A model generated the notes under the pieces. It was given only the letters and a program-made list of their open reading frames with translations, had not been told where the DNA came from and did no database searches. DNA of 35,508 nucleotides from Ruminococcus sp. (lineage in GTDB: Bacteria > Bacillota > Clostridia > Oscillospirales > Ruminococcaceae): NCBI GenBank assembly GCA_017475555.1, contig JAFVFL010000038.1:1-35508 (forward strand), written 5' to 3'. Below are positions 1-6,414 of this stretch, in pieces; within the stretch, counting starts at the first letter, position 1, and every line of letters starts with the position of its first letter. Made by a program: the position numbers and the translations under genes.

Positions 1-180
1 AGCGATTTATATGCACTGTATGAAGCCGAGGGACTATCTGCCGATGAAATAGAAAGACTGCTTGTTCTTGATGTAAAGGATCAGGATTATTTCACAGAGC
101 GTGGCTATAGAGACCAGCACGGCGGCGGTATGGCTTTTGCAGAAGATGAAACGATTATGAGCTGGCTGTTCTCACATTAG
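1..180 (+). CDS. C-terminal part of an unknown host-side protein
   Basis: The reading frame is open from the window edge to a TAG stop and gives 59 residues, so the N-terminus lies outside the window. The fragment is acidic (SADEIERLLVLDVKDQDYF) and ends in SWLFSH. I recognise no family or motif. It runs in the same direction as the following secreted protein gene but is separated from it by a clear promoter, so it is probably a separate transcription unit belonging to the chromosome flanking the prophage. The frame stays open for 34 more codons after the TAG, but that stretch contains the next promoter and is probably chance. Confidence 0.6.
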   Translation, partial: SDLYALYEAEGLSADEIERLLVLDVKDQDYFTERGYRDQHGGGMAFAEDETIMSWLFSH

Positions 181-219
181 TATGAACCTAAAGGTTTACA
201 GGTGATAACAAATCGGAAC

Positions 220-248
220 TTCACAAGATATTCCGGTTTTGTTATAAT
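220..248 (+). promoter_or_regulatory. Sigma-A type promoter of the dockerin-like gene
   Basis: A -35 box TTCACA (220-225) is separated by exactly 17 bases from a perfect -10 box TATAAT (243-248). A strong ribosome-binding site AAGGAGGG (268-275) precedes the ATG at 282. Confidence 0.8.
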
Positions 249-281
249 AGAGATAATGAAAGACATCAAGGAGGGATTCCT

Positions 282-542
282 ATGAAACGCTTACTGACAA
301 TCGGAGCATTACTTGGTGCTGTGGTTGTATCTGCACTTTCTATGTCTGCTTTCACATCGGTACAGGCTCAGACAAGCGAATACACCTATACCATTCAGGA
401 CGTCCGAAATTTGCAGGATTTTCTGCTTGCGAAACCGACAGACGAGAATCTGAAAGGAAAGCCCTATGATATGAACGGCGATGACCGTTGGGACGTTTTC
501 GACCTCTGCCTGATGAGACAGTATTTAACCAAAGCAAAATAA
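282..542 (+). CDS. Small secreted dockerin-like protein
   Basis: An 86-residue protein with a classical signal peptide: MKR, a hydrophobic core at about residues 5-24, and a likely cleavage after VQA near residue 29. The mature part has a helix-forming segment (YTIQDVRNLQDFLLAK) and then one calcium-loop repeat, DMNGDDRWDVFD followed by LCLMRQYL. This is the second half of a type I dockerin of the kind common in Ruminococcus extracellular proteins; the first repeat has lost its calcium loop. It has its own promoter and is oriented against the phage late operon, so it is probably host DNA flanking the prophage, though a lysogenic-conversion gene is possible. With no catalytic domain it could be a free cohesin ligand or a remnant of a larger enzyme. 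Confidence 0.75.
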   Translation: MKRLLTIGALLGAVVVSALSMSAFTSVQAQTSEYTYTIQDVRNLQDFLLAKPTDENLKGKPYDMNGDDRWDVFDLCLMRQYLTKAK

Positions 543-825
543 TTTTTTCGTCCGGATGGATGTTCATAGCCGCCTGAAATTGAAAAAGGTTTGAAAACAA
601 TTGAAAAACGATTGATTGAAATTGTATATCATTTGAAAACAAATAGAGAAACATAGGCAAAAGCTGAAAACGATTGAAAACAGGGCTATACCCCGTTTGA
701 AAACCGATAAAATTTCTGTGCCCTTTGGCCCCGGTCACCTTTTGAAATATCCACAGAGATTTTTACGCCCCCCACGCCCATATATGAAAAAATCCGACAG
801 AGGAACACCCCTGCCGGATTTTGTT
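543..825. repeat. Gene-free boundary region with clustered TTGAAAAC-type motifs
   Basis: No convincing gene lies here. Between about 580 and 705 the motif TTGAAAAC or a one-base variant recurs at about 580, 591, 601, 633, 665, 674 and 697, with shorter relatives at 616 and 742, often 9-11 bases apart. After this comes a GC-rich stretch (about 720-780) with C-runs, and then the terminator of the minus-strand late operon. The position between host-like sequence and the last phage gene makes this the likely place of the phage-host junction. The other junction is outside the window, so no att core can be named. The motifs could be integrase or excisionase arm sites, or simply phased A-tracts giving curved DNA. 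Confidence 0.5.
787..823 (-). terminator. Rho-independent terminator of the phage late operon
   Basis: On the minus strand, just after the TAA at 826-828, AAAATCCGGCAGGGG pairs with CCTCTGTCGGATTTTTT around a short loop, with small mismatches. A T-run follows on the minus strand. This is the end of the long minus-strand gene block. Confidence 0.8.
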
Positions 826-1089
826 TTACACACTATGCTTAATGCGGTCATGCTCCTCTGAGCGTTTTCCATTATTAAATCTATCGAGAGTTCCGACAAG
901 ATATCCTGTGATCCTGCGGATTCGGTCGAACGGCTGAGGAGAGAAATGTGTCTGAATGTCTACAAACTCACCATCAACAGTAATGTCAATGCGCTGGATC
1001 GTTCCTCCGGGATACTTCCTCCTTATGTAATTAATATACTGCTCCTTTTCTTCGGAACTGATCACGCCGCCTATAATATTTACAATCAT
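826..1089 (-). CDS. Small phage protein resembling the C-terminus of anaerobic ribonucleotide reductase
   Basis: An 87-residue protein. The C-terminal half, PFDRIRRITGYLVG followed by TLDRFNNGKRSEEHDRIKH, resembles the end of class III ribonucleotide reductase (NrdD), including the R-x-x-GYL context of the glycyl-radical site. The N-terminal half (IIGGVISSEEKEQYINYIRRKY) does not look like NrdD. Small proteins of this type occur near lysin genes in Clostridia phages and are often labelled as the reductase. The protein is far too short to be one and lacks the active-site cysteine domain. It overlaps the lysozyme gene by ATGA and is the last gene before the late terminator. Its role is unknown; a spare radical domain like GrcA/YfiD is only an analogy. 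Confidence 0.6.
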   Translation of the reverse strand: MIVNIIGGVISSEEKEQYINYIRRKYPGGTIQRIDITVDGEFVDIQTHFSPQPFDRIRRITGYLVGTLDRFNNGKRSEEHDRIKHSV

Positions 1090-1787
1090 ATTTCTGTCAG
1101 CTTTCCGTCATATACCTTGCCGTCATGCTCCACGATTACCCGAATAGTATCTTTTTCAGGCTCTGGGACTTTGCCGCTAAAACCATTCATACCGACACGA
1201 GGGATAGCTGTAGGATAGTCGTAGTAGCACTCATCGAGATCAACAGCTCCGCTGATACCCTCGATTTTGCCTTCGGCTGACTTCTGCCACATCTGATAGT
1301 CTCCGCTGTAGGTTGTTTTTGATACACCATAGTGAGCTACCCATACAGTATACCGACTGCGAACTTCAGCGGAAAGATATGTTTCAAGGTGAGACTTTGA
1401 ACTGTAGATACCTACCCAGTAGCCTGCTTCTTCAAGAGTTGCACAGAATGCCTTTGTGATCTCGCTGCAAACAGTTTTACCAAGTCTGAACTGACGCTCC
1501 TCCTCAATATCAAAGTATATCGGATACTCAAACTGCTTACCCTTGATAACTTCCAGGCAGACAGCAGCTTCCTTCTTTGCATCCTCTACAGAAGTCGCAT
1601 AGCTGTACCAGTAAGCTCCACAGGGAATATCACGGGACTTACAGCCTGCGTAGTTTGTTTCAAACTGCTTGTCCTTCTGGCTGATCTCTCTGCCGTAGCC
1701 TGCACGAATAATAACGAAGTCGGTATTAACCTTGCTCCAATCAATAGTTCCCTGATGTTCTGAAACATCAATGCCGTTCCTTATCAT
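1086..1787 (-). CDS. Endolysin, GH25 family lysozyme (N-acetylmuramidase)
   Basis: A 233-residue enzyme predicted to cleave peptidoglycan glycan strands at lysis. The GH25 signature is clear: GIDVSEHQG at residues 5-13 with Asp7, DFVIIRAGYG near 23-32, and YPIYFDIEE near 88-96 carrying the Asp93-x-Glu95 catalytic pair, then GIYSS and the YQMWQ strand. The catalytic domain ends near residue 190. The last 40 or so residues (KDTIRVIVEHDGKVYDGKLTEI) form a short extension rather than a recognised wall-binding repeat. There is no signal peptide, so export depends on the nearby holin. The ribosome-binding site AGGAGG is well placed before the ATG. The gene sits in the lysis cassette with the holin and overlaps the next gene by four bases. 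Confidence 0.93.
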   Translation of the reverse strand: MIRNGIDVSEHQGTIDWSKVNTDFVIIRAGYGREISQKDKQFETNYAGCKSRDIPCGAYWYSYATSVEDAKKEAAVCLEVIKGKQFEYPIYFDIEEERQFRLGKTVCSEITKAFCATLEEAGYWVGIYSSKSHLETYLSAEVRSRYTVWVAHYGVSKTTYSGDYQMWQKSAEGKIEGISGAVDLDECYYDYPTAIPRVGMNGFSGKVPEPEKDTIRVIVEHDGKVYDGKLTEI

Positions 1788-1798
1788 ACAATAGCCTC

Positions 1799-2125
1799 CT
1801 AAAGTAAATAGTATTTCATGACTTTATACATACGTCGTTTTGCCCGGATAAGCACAGCAGAAACAGCCTGCGGGGATATGCTGCACTTCTGAGCAATTTC
1901 TATAGTATTCATACCATCATAGAAGTAAAATTCAATAAACTCACGCTGACGCTCTGTAAGCTCATTCTGTATTACATCGTATAATACCTTTTTCATCTTC
2001 CTGATCTTGTCGGAATTGCTGTCATCCCTTCCGAACAGTATCTTCTTGATCGCAATGTCCTCAATTCCGTTGTATGTATCATCATAGGATTGCTTCTTTG
2101 ATGTGGGTTTGTACCCCTTAGACAT
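1799..2125 (-). CDS. Sigma-70 region 4-like regulator
   Basis: A 108-residue protein whose second half is a sigma region 4-type helix-turn-helix: LTERQREFIEFYFYDGMNTIEIAQ followed by KCSISPQAVSAVLIRAKRRMYK. The first half is polar and lysine-rich (SKGYKPTSKKQSYDDTYNG) with no region 2, so it is not a full sigma factor. Such proteins occur in Firmicute phages as transcription regulators. This one lies inside the lysis cassette between an unknown gene and the lysozyme, so it might tune late or lysis expression, which is inference. The start follows GGAGGTG in the spacer. Its TAG stop overlaps the ribosome-binding site of the lysozyme gene. Confidence 0.75.
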   Translation of the reverse strand: MSKGYKPTSKKQSYDDTYNGIEDIAIKKILFGRDDSNSDKIRKMKKVLYDVIQNELTERQREFIEFYFYDGMNTIEIAQKCSISPQAVSAVLIRAKRRMYKVMKYYLL

Positions 2126-2145
2126 TCCTGCTGCACCTCCTTCGT

Positions 2146-2472
2146 TCAGGTGTTAAGATGAAACATCTGCATATCATTTTCAGCAGGACAGCCGCTGTTC
2201 TGATTTCTCCACCTGCCTTCACTGTCGAGGCGATATGTTATGCCTCTTGAGGCCACAACAGCCATACTGCCTGTAGAAAGTGTATATCCAGTGTATGAGT
2301 CCTTTGGCGGAAGATCAGAGATCTCGTTCACAAGAAGCTCTGCATAGACTACCTTTGTGCTTCCAGAAGCCGATACAGTCTGCCAGCTCTTGACGATAAC
2401 AGTATCTGTCGAAAGAGTGCTCATAGCACCTAAATTTGAATTGTCCTTGATACTGAACGAATACATAGACAT
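2146..2472 (-). CDS. Unknown phage protein downstream of the holin
   Basis: A 108-residue protein preceded by AAAGGAG at a good distance from the ATG. It looks like a soluble beta-rich protein (VIVKSWQTVSASGSTKVVYAE, then GSMAVVASRGITYRLDSEGRW). I recognise no family. The tyrosine-, serine- and glycine-rich, tail-like composition and its place between holin and lysin suggest a virion-associated or baseplate accessory protein, but no motif supports a specific role. Confidence 0.6.
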   Translation of the reverse strand: MSMYSFSIKDNSNLGAMSTLSTDTVIVKSWQTVSASGSTKVVYAELLVNEISDLPPKDSYTGYTLSTGSMAVVASRGITYRLDSEGRWRNQNSGCPAENDMQMFHLNT

Positions 2473-2478
2473 AAGTCA

Positions 2479-2868
2479 TCACTCCTTTTCTCTCAGCTGC
2501 TTCAATACCTCTACCAGCTTTTTGGGCAGTGGTAGTCTGAGATTCCCCGCATTTTCGAGTATAGATATACCCTCGTTTGCTATGTAAAAGCCGATAACAG
2601 CGGAACGGCAGACCGCACCATCACCGATAACGTGAGCGTCAAGAATGTGTCCGACAGCTACAAGAGCCATTATCAGCACTTTTTTAGCGATACCCTTGAA
2701 TCCTACCTCGGAGGACAGTTCCTTGCGGATCACAGCAACAATAAGACCTGTCACATAGTCCATTACCATAAATGCTATCAATGCAATTAAAAGTCCGTCC
2801 ATCTCCCCGAAGCAAAAACCGCATACTGCGCACACAGAAGCTGATATGATCTGAAATGTTTTATCCAC
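2479..2868 (-). CDS. Holin, phage_holin_4 / toxin-secretion holin family
   Basis: A membrane protein that would form the lesion letting the GH25 lysin reach the wall. Hydrophobic segments are visible at IISASVCAVCGFCFG, LLIALIAFMVMDYVTGLIVAVI and KVLIMALVAVGHILDAHVIG, with FYIANEGISILENAGNLRLPLP before a charged tail (KKLVEVLKQLREKE). The MDYVTGL and NEGISILEN blocks are typical of this family. A start at GTG 2868 is preferred because AAAGGAG lies eight bases upstream. The alternative ATG at 2886 overlaps the previous stop as ATGA but has no ribosome-binding site and would add six residues. Confidence 0.88.
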   Translation of the reverse strand: MDKTFQIISASVCAVCGFCFGEMDGLLIALIAFMVMDYVTGLIVAVIRKELSSEVGFKGIAKKVLIMALVAVGHILDAHVIGDGAVCRSAVIGFYIANEGISILENAGNLRLPLPKKLVEVLKQLREKE

Positions 2869-2882
2869 AATATCAACTCCTT

Positions 2883-3107
2883 TCATTCATCATTAATGAT
2901 ATAAAGTCCTTTCGGATCAAGCTTGCCAGACTTAGCCAGTGCCGCATATTCAGCACTTGAAACGGAATTGATCGTTGATACAGTATTGCTCCTGACAATA
3001 TTTTCGTCATCGACCTCTCCACCGCCCCCACTGCTGCCGCCGGGCTGGACATAACCTGCTGTAACTCCAAACTTCATATCATCCTGAATCTTGAATTTAA
3101 ATGACAT
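2883..3107 (-). CDS. Small baseplate-associated protein with glycine-rich linker
   Basis: A 74-residue protein starting at ATG 3107, directly behind GGAGGTGAG; an in-frame GTG at 3116 lies inside that ribosome-binding site and is unlikely to be used. It has a short N-terminal beta segment, a linker PGGSSGGGGEVDD and a C-terminal motif EYAALAKSGKLDPKGLYIIND. A similar ending (GVIYIIVDEDD) occurs in the next upstream gene, so the two may share a small fold. It lies between tail-tip and lysis genes. Function unknown; probably a minor tail-tip component. Confidence 0.6.
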   Translation of the reverse strand: MSFKFKIQDDMKFGVTAGYVQPGGSSGGGGEVDDENIVRSNTVSTINSVSSAEYAALAKSGKLDPKGLYIINDE

Positions 3108-3309
3108 AATTCTCACCTCCTACCTGGGGGAATTTATCGTCCTCGTCTACGATAATATATATAACCCCCTCCTCATGTTTCATGTTCCTGTATTCCTCAA
3201 AGCTGTGAAGAACTTCAACACGCTTTATTCGCCCTTCGTAGCTATGGACAGGAGGCTTAGTAGCTTTTGTTATTTTCAGATCGTCGGAGAATTTGAATGT
3301 ATCGCTCAT
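3097..3309 (-). CDS. Small unknown tail-module protein
   Basis: A 70-residue acidic protein with a strong ribosome-binding site (AAAAGGAG) before the ATG. It contains HSFEEYRNMKHEEGVIYIIVDEDDKFPQ, a pattern like the C-terminus of the following gene. It overlaps that gene by 11 bases. There are no membrane segments or cysteine clusters. Its place directly after the baseplate-type gene suggests a role in tail-tip or fibre assembly, which is inference. Confidence 0.6.
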   Translation of the reverse strand: MSDTFKFSDDLKITKATKPPVHSYEGRIKRVEVLHSFEEYRNMKHEEGVIYIIVDEDDKFPQVGGENYVI

Positions 3310-3642
3310 TTAATCAGCTCCTTTTGCGGCTGATACGACATAGAGAACTCCGCTGAGTTTTCTGCGGCTCAGATTATCAGCACCGATCAGACGGAAATGT
3401 ATCTTATACATACCCTCGGTGAGCTTTTCGGTATCTTCACTTGTAAGAATAACTGCAAATCCCTCATCGACAGCTTCACATTCCTTGCATATAACGGCAT
3501 TTGTCGGATCATTGGACCTGGCTGCAATGAACTGCATACGGCAGCCTTCCAGACTATCAGCTTCCACAGATACAACGAATGTTGGGAGAGTATCTCCTGC
3601 AAGGCACTCCATATCGGGGAGCTTGTCATAAAAAGTAACCAT
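3310..3642 (-). CDS. Probable baseplate upper protein-like, Ig-fold tail protein
   Basis: A 110-residue protein starting at ATG 3642, preceded by GGAAGGAG; the in-frame GTG at 3664 lies upstream of that ribosome-binding site and is less likely. The sequence (LAGDTLPTFVVSVEADSLEGCRMQFIA, then KLTEGMYKIHFRLIGADN) has the alternating beta pattern of the N-terminal domain of BppU-type baseplate proteins, which usually follow the tail hub gene as here. It starts five bases after the hub gene ends. Four cysteines are present without clear pairing. The family call is tentative. Confidence 0.55.
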   Translation of the reverse strand: MVTFYDKLPDMECLAGDTLPTFVVSVEADSLEGCRMQFIAARSNDPTNAVICKECEAVDEGFAVILTSEDTEKLTEGMYKIHFRLIGADNLSRRKLSGVLYVVSAAKGAD

Positions 3643-3646
3643 GATA

Positions 3647-5695
3647 TTAAACTCCTTCCAACGCACTCAGGCGGTCATAGATGTTGTTGATCGTTGCTCC
3701 GAGATTGTACCAATCGCCGTTTCGGTTGTAGATCAGTGTTTCTGCGTTTACAGTTGTTGCAGACACGGTGTCCGTTTTGAGTGTTGTTGAAGACACAGCG
3801 TCCGTTTTGAGGTATGTGGTCAGGTTATAGTAACCATCTCCTGATCTATAGAGCAGATTATCACCAACAGTCAGATTTCCGTGTGTTGTAATACCACCCT
3901 CACAGGTAATACCGCCTTGTGATGTAATACTTCCTGTGGCTGAATCAGCTCTGAATGTTCTGTTTTCAGGACTTCCGCTGAACAGATTAAGACCAGTTGG
4001 GAAAAGCTGCATAGCAGTGTTGAAAGTATGATTAGTATTATCGGTCAGAACAGAACCATATGCTGCCATTACATTCTGATACGAACGATTACCGGAGTAA
4101 CTGAGGTCGATAACGCTCAGACTTTCGGAGCTTGTCTCTATATTGATAGAGCCTCCGGTAATGTTTATCGCAGAAGCGTCAACACTGCCGTCATCATGAA
4201 CATGAAAAGTCCCGTTTCCGTTGTTTATATCTATACTTGTAGCTGTAACATTTCCGTCAGTATCAACATGGAATGTTCCGTCGCCGTTGACTATCTCAAG
4301 TCCCCGGAGCACGCCTGCCGTGATAAAGTCTGCAACGATAGCTCCATTCATTGTCATGGCCGTTCCATACTCTCCGTCATATCCGGTGTTACTGTAGCCG
4401 AAGCCGCCGGAGTTCCACCGCCATACCTTTGTTGCAGTCTCCTTATTCGGAGTGTCCATAATACATATCTCATTCTCGTTGACAACGACATATCCGCTGA
4501 TACCAGCTCTTATCAGATCGGTCGCCGTAGCCTTAGCCGATGCAAGTATATCCAGCTTCTGCTTTGGTATCTCATATTCGATAAGCTGTGCCGTTCTTGT
4601 GGCAACATCGGTTATCCGTTCCGCCTTATCGCCTATCTCAACATTTGGCTTGTACGGCTTGTAGATATCCACTGTGCGTTTCATCAGCCGTAAGTCCTCG
4701 TTAAGCCCTATCAGCTTATTCCTGAACCGGTAAGTGTTACCGGCTTTTATACTCTGCTGAGAAGCATCAATAACAGACAAGTCAAGCACCTGACCGGCAT
4801 AAGCCTTTTTGATACGATTATTGTTTGCAAGATACTCCCTACCTGCATTCAGCAGATTCTCAGGAACAGTAATATCATCGAATGTCGCAGTGCCTACAAT
4901 AATTCCATATTTTGCAATAGCTGCTTCATCGTCAATGTACATTTTCCCATCATTGACAGAAGATATATCAAGTCTTTCAGCGGATTCACCCGGATCGATC
5001 TGATAACCGAGAGGGATAAGCCGTGTAATGATATTTGTGGAGTCGGAGGACACTTCAAGGGACTGTATATTCTTAGACAGCTCGATAGCAGTATCACACT
5101 TGACTCCGTACTGTGTCAGGAAGTCGAGAACGAGCCTGCCGTCAACCTTTCGGATACGAACCTCCCCGCCGATGCGGTCTATGAGATTTACCTTTATTTC
5201 TTCAAGAGTATTTCTGTAAGCTGTAGTTTTGCTGTTTGTATTGTCACTGCTGAAATCGCATAATCCGAGATATATCCGCTTTTCTTCAGATACCTGTGCG
5301 TTGTGGTTGTCAAGCAGGGCAGTGACAAAGTCTGTTATAGTATAGTTATCATAGTGATGATACGGCTGTATGCTGTCACAGAGATAACCAAGATACCCCT
5401 CACAGATACAGGATTTGTACACCTTGCCTGAGGCTGTCATTTTATTCCCGGAGCGAAGAAGCGGTCCCTCAAATTCCGTTTCTCTGGCTATCGTGTTATA
5501 TATTTCCACAATGGTTTTGCGGTCGCTGAGTCCCTCACTATAACAGGGATTTGACGGCAGCATTGTGAAATCAAAGGAAGGTATCTGATTGACTTCCTCA
5601 GCAAACTGCCCGGAAGCGAGACGGATACTGCTGTCGGTATCCGTTTCATGTATAATAGTTCTTGAAGAGCCGTTTATGGCTGTTATTCTGTACAT
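3647..5695 (-). CDS. Tail hub / tail spike protein (prophage tail endopeptidase-like)
   Basis: A 682-residue protein. The N-terminal 370 residues or so look like the gp27/gp44-type tail hub found after the distal tail protein in Firmicute siphophages (the Tal position), with blocks such as VEIYNTIARETEFEGPLL, CEGYLGYLCDSIQPYHHYD and SSDSTNIITRLIPLGYQID. The C-terminal third is a beta-helix or fibre-like section with short repeats: NGDGTFHVDTDGNVTATSIDI recurs as NGNGTFHVHDDGSVDASAINI, and YLKTDAVSSTTLKTDTVSATT is an internal duplication. It ends in a short coiled coil (INNIYDRLSALEGV). The Tal protein normally closes the tail tip and contacts the host surface. It overlaps the distal tail gene by one base. 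I see no clear peptidase active site. Confidence 0.8.
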   Translation of the reverse strand: MYRITAINGSSRTIIHETDTDSSIRLASGQFAEEVNQIPSFDFTMLPSNPCYSEGLSDRKTIVEIYNTIARETEFEGPLLRSGNKMTASGKVYKSCICEGYLGYLCDSIQPYHHYDNYTITDFVTALLDNHNAQVSEEKRIYLGLCDFSSDNTNSKTTAYRNTLEEIKVNLIDRIGGEVRIRKVDGRLVLDFLTQYGVKCDTAIELSKNIQSLEVSSDSTNIITRLIPLGYQIDPGESAERLDISSVNDGKMYIDDEAAIAKYGIIVGTATFDDITVPENLLNAGREYLANNNRIKKAYAGQVLDLSVIDASQQSIKAGNTYRFRNKLIGLNEDLRLMKRTVDIYKPYKPNVEIGDKAERITDVATRTAQLIEYEIPKQKLDILASAKATATDLIRAGISGYVVVNENEICIMDTPNKETATKVWRWNSGGFGYSNTGYDGEYGTAMTMNGAIVADFITAGVLRGLEIVNGDGTFHVDTDGNVTATSIDINNGNGTFHVHDDGSVDASAINITGGSINIETSSESLSVIDLSYSGNRSYQNVMAAYGSVLTDNTNHTFNTAMQLFPTGLNLFSGSPENRTFRADSATGSITSQGGITCEGGITTHGNLTVGDNLLYRSGDGYYNLTTYLKTDAVSSTTLKTDTVSATTVNAETLIYNRNGDWYNLGATINNIYDRLSALEGV

Positions 5696-6414
5696 CAGTA
5701 AACTTCACCCCCACTATTGAAAAATTCATTCAGGTATGCCGCCCACGCCTGTTCAACAGTCATATCCTTGTATACTCCTGTAGACAGCCTGCCGTAGAAC
5801 GCCAGCACCATAGAAGCGTCAACTGCATCAATCGCTCCGTTCCTGTCTGCATCAGCGGCTCTTTTCTGCTTGTCGGTAAGTCCGGAGTCCTTACCTGTAG
5901 CAAGGTTGCCATAGGCTGAGAGTATTGCAGATGAGTCAGCGGCTGTGACAAGTCCGTCCTCATCAACATCGGGTATGGTGACATTTCCTGAGTTGTATTT
6001 CAACATATTCGGATTAGGCTTTATCCCCGGATTTGCCTTGAATGTCACATCAAATGCATATACTCCATGATCCTCACTCCAGCTGACGGACGGCTCTCGT
6101 ACTTCAAAATGATAATCCGGGAGCATATCGTCATAAAGATCGAGCCTGTCAGACCAGTGAAGCCAGCTGATAATGTTCATGAGCCTTTCCTCGGATATAC
6201 CGGTATGATGATCCATAAATTCAAAACGATATGACAGTGTGCGTTCTCCGTAACTGGGAGAGCCGTAAATGCTGTCAAAATTGTATGTGACATTGGAATA
6301 CGGAACTCTCTCGGTATGGTCGTCCTTTGGTGCAGAGCCGATAGTCCGCTTCAGCATACGCAATCCGAATGAGTAGTAGGAGTGCTTACCATTTACAGAA
6401 ATTCCTTTTATCAT
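5695..6414 (-). CDS. Distal tail protein (Dit-like) carrying a type I dockerin domain
   Basis: A 239-residue protein. Residues 1-142 look like the N-terminal domain of a siphophage distal tail protein (MIKGISVNGKHSYYSFGL, LSYRFEF, LMNIISWLHW, VYAFDVTFKANPG), and the gene lies between tape measure and tail hub, where Dit is expected. Residues 147-226 are a complete dockerin: the first calcium loop runs from Asp149 to Asp160 (DVDEDGLVTAAD) and the second from Asp188 to Asp199 (DADRNGAIDAVD), each followed by a hydrophobic helix (SSAILSAYG, ASMVLAFYG). The linker (STGK...GLT..QKRAADAD) and the ending (STG...MTVEQAW) match ruminococcal dockerins closely. The usual C-terminal galectin-like half of a long Dit is absent; the dockerin takes its place. 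Inference: it could bind a host cohesin or rigidify the tail tip. Confidence 0.85.
   Translation of the reverse strand: MIKGISVNGKHSYYSFGLRMLKRTIGSAPKDDHTERVPYSNVTYNFDSIYGSPSYGERTLSYRFEFMDHHTGISEERLMNIISWLHWSDRLDLYDDMLPDYHFEVREPSVSWSEDHGVYAFDVTFKANPGIKPNPNMLKYNSGNVTIPDVDEDGLVTAADSSAILSAYGNLATGKDSGLTDKQKRAADADRNGAIDAVDASMVLAFYGRLSTGVYKDMTVEQAWAAYLNEFFNSGGEVY
5737..5976 (-). other. Dockerin-encoding segment of the distal tail gene
   Basis: This segment encodes residues 147-226 of the distal tail protein. Both calcium-binding loops keep Asp or Asn at positions 1, 3 and 5 and Asp at position 12, with Gly at 6 and Val or Ile at 8. The positions usually linked with cohesin specificity (10-11) are Ala-Ala and Ala-Val, and the residues after each loop are Ser-Ser and Ala-Ser. 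It is in frame with no stop or linker disruption. Confidence 0.85.

Noticed and set aside
178..285. Open frame after the TAG of the first partial gene as a third amber readthrough case
   Set aside because: The stretch contains a full promoter and ribosome-binding site for the next gene and only 34 open codons, so chance is the better explanation.
352..738. 128-codon minus-strand reading frame at the left boundary
   Set aside because: It overlaps the real plus-strand dockerin-like gene and runs through the repeat cluster; its Phe/Gln-rich translation is the product of the TTTTCAA motifs and there is no ribosome-binding site.
4028..4693. 221-codon plus-strand frame opposite the tail spike gene
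   Set aside because: Antisense to a well-supported tail gene, no ribosome-binding site and no recognisable protein features; a shadow frame.
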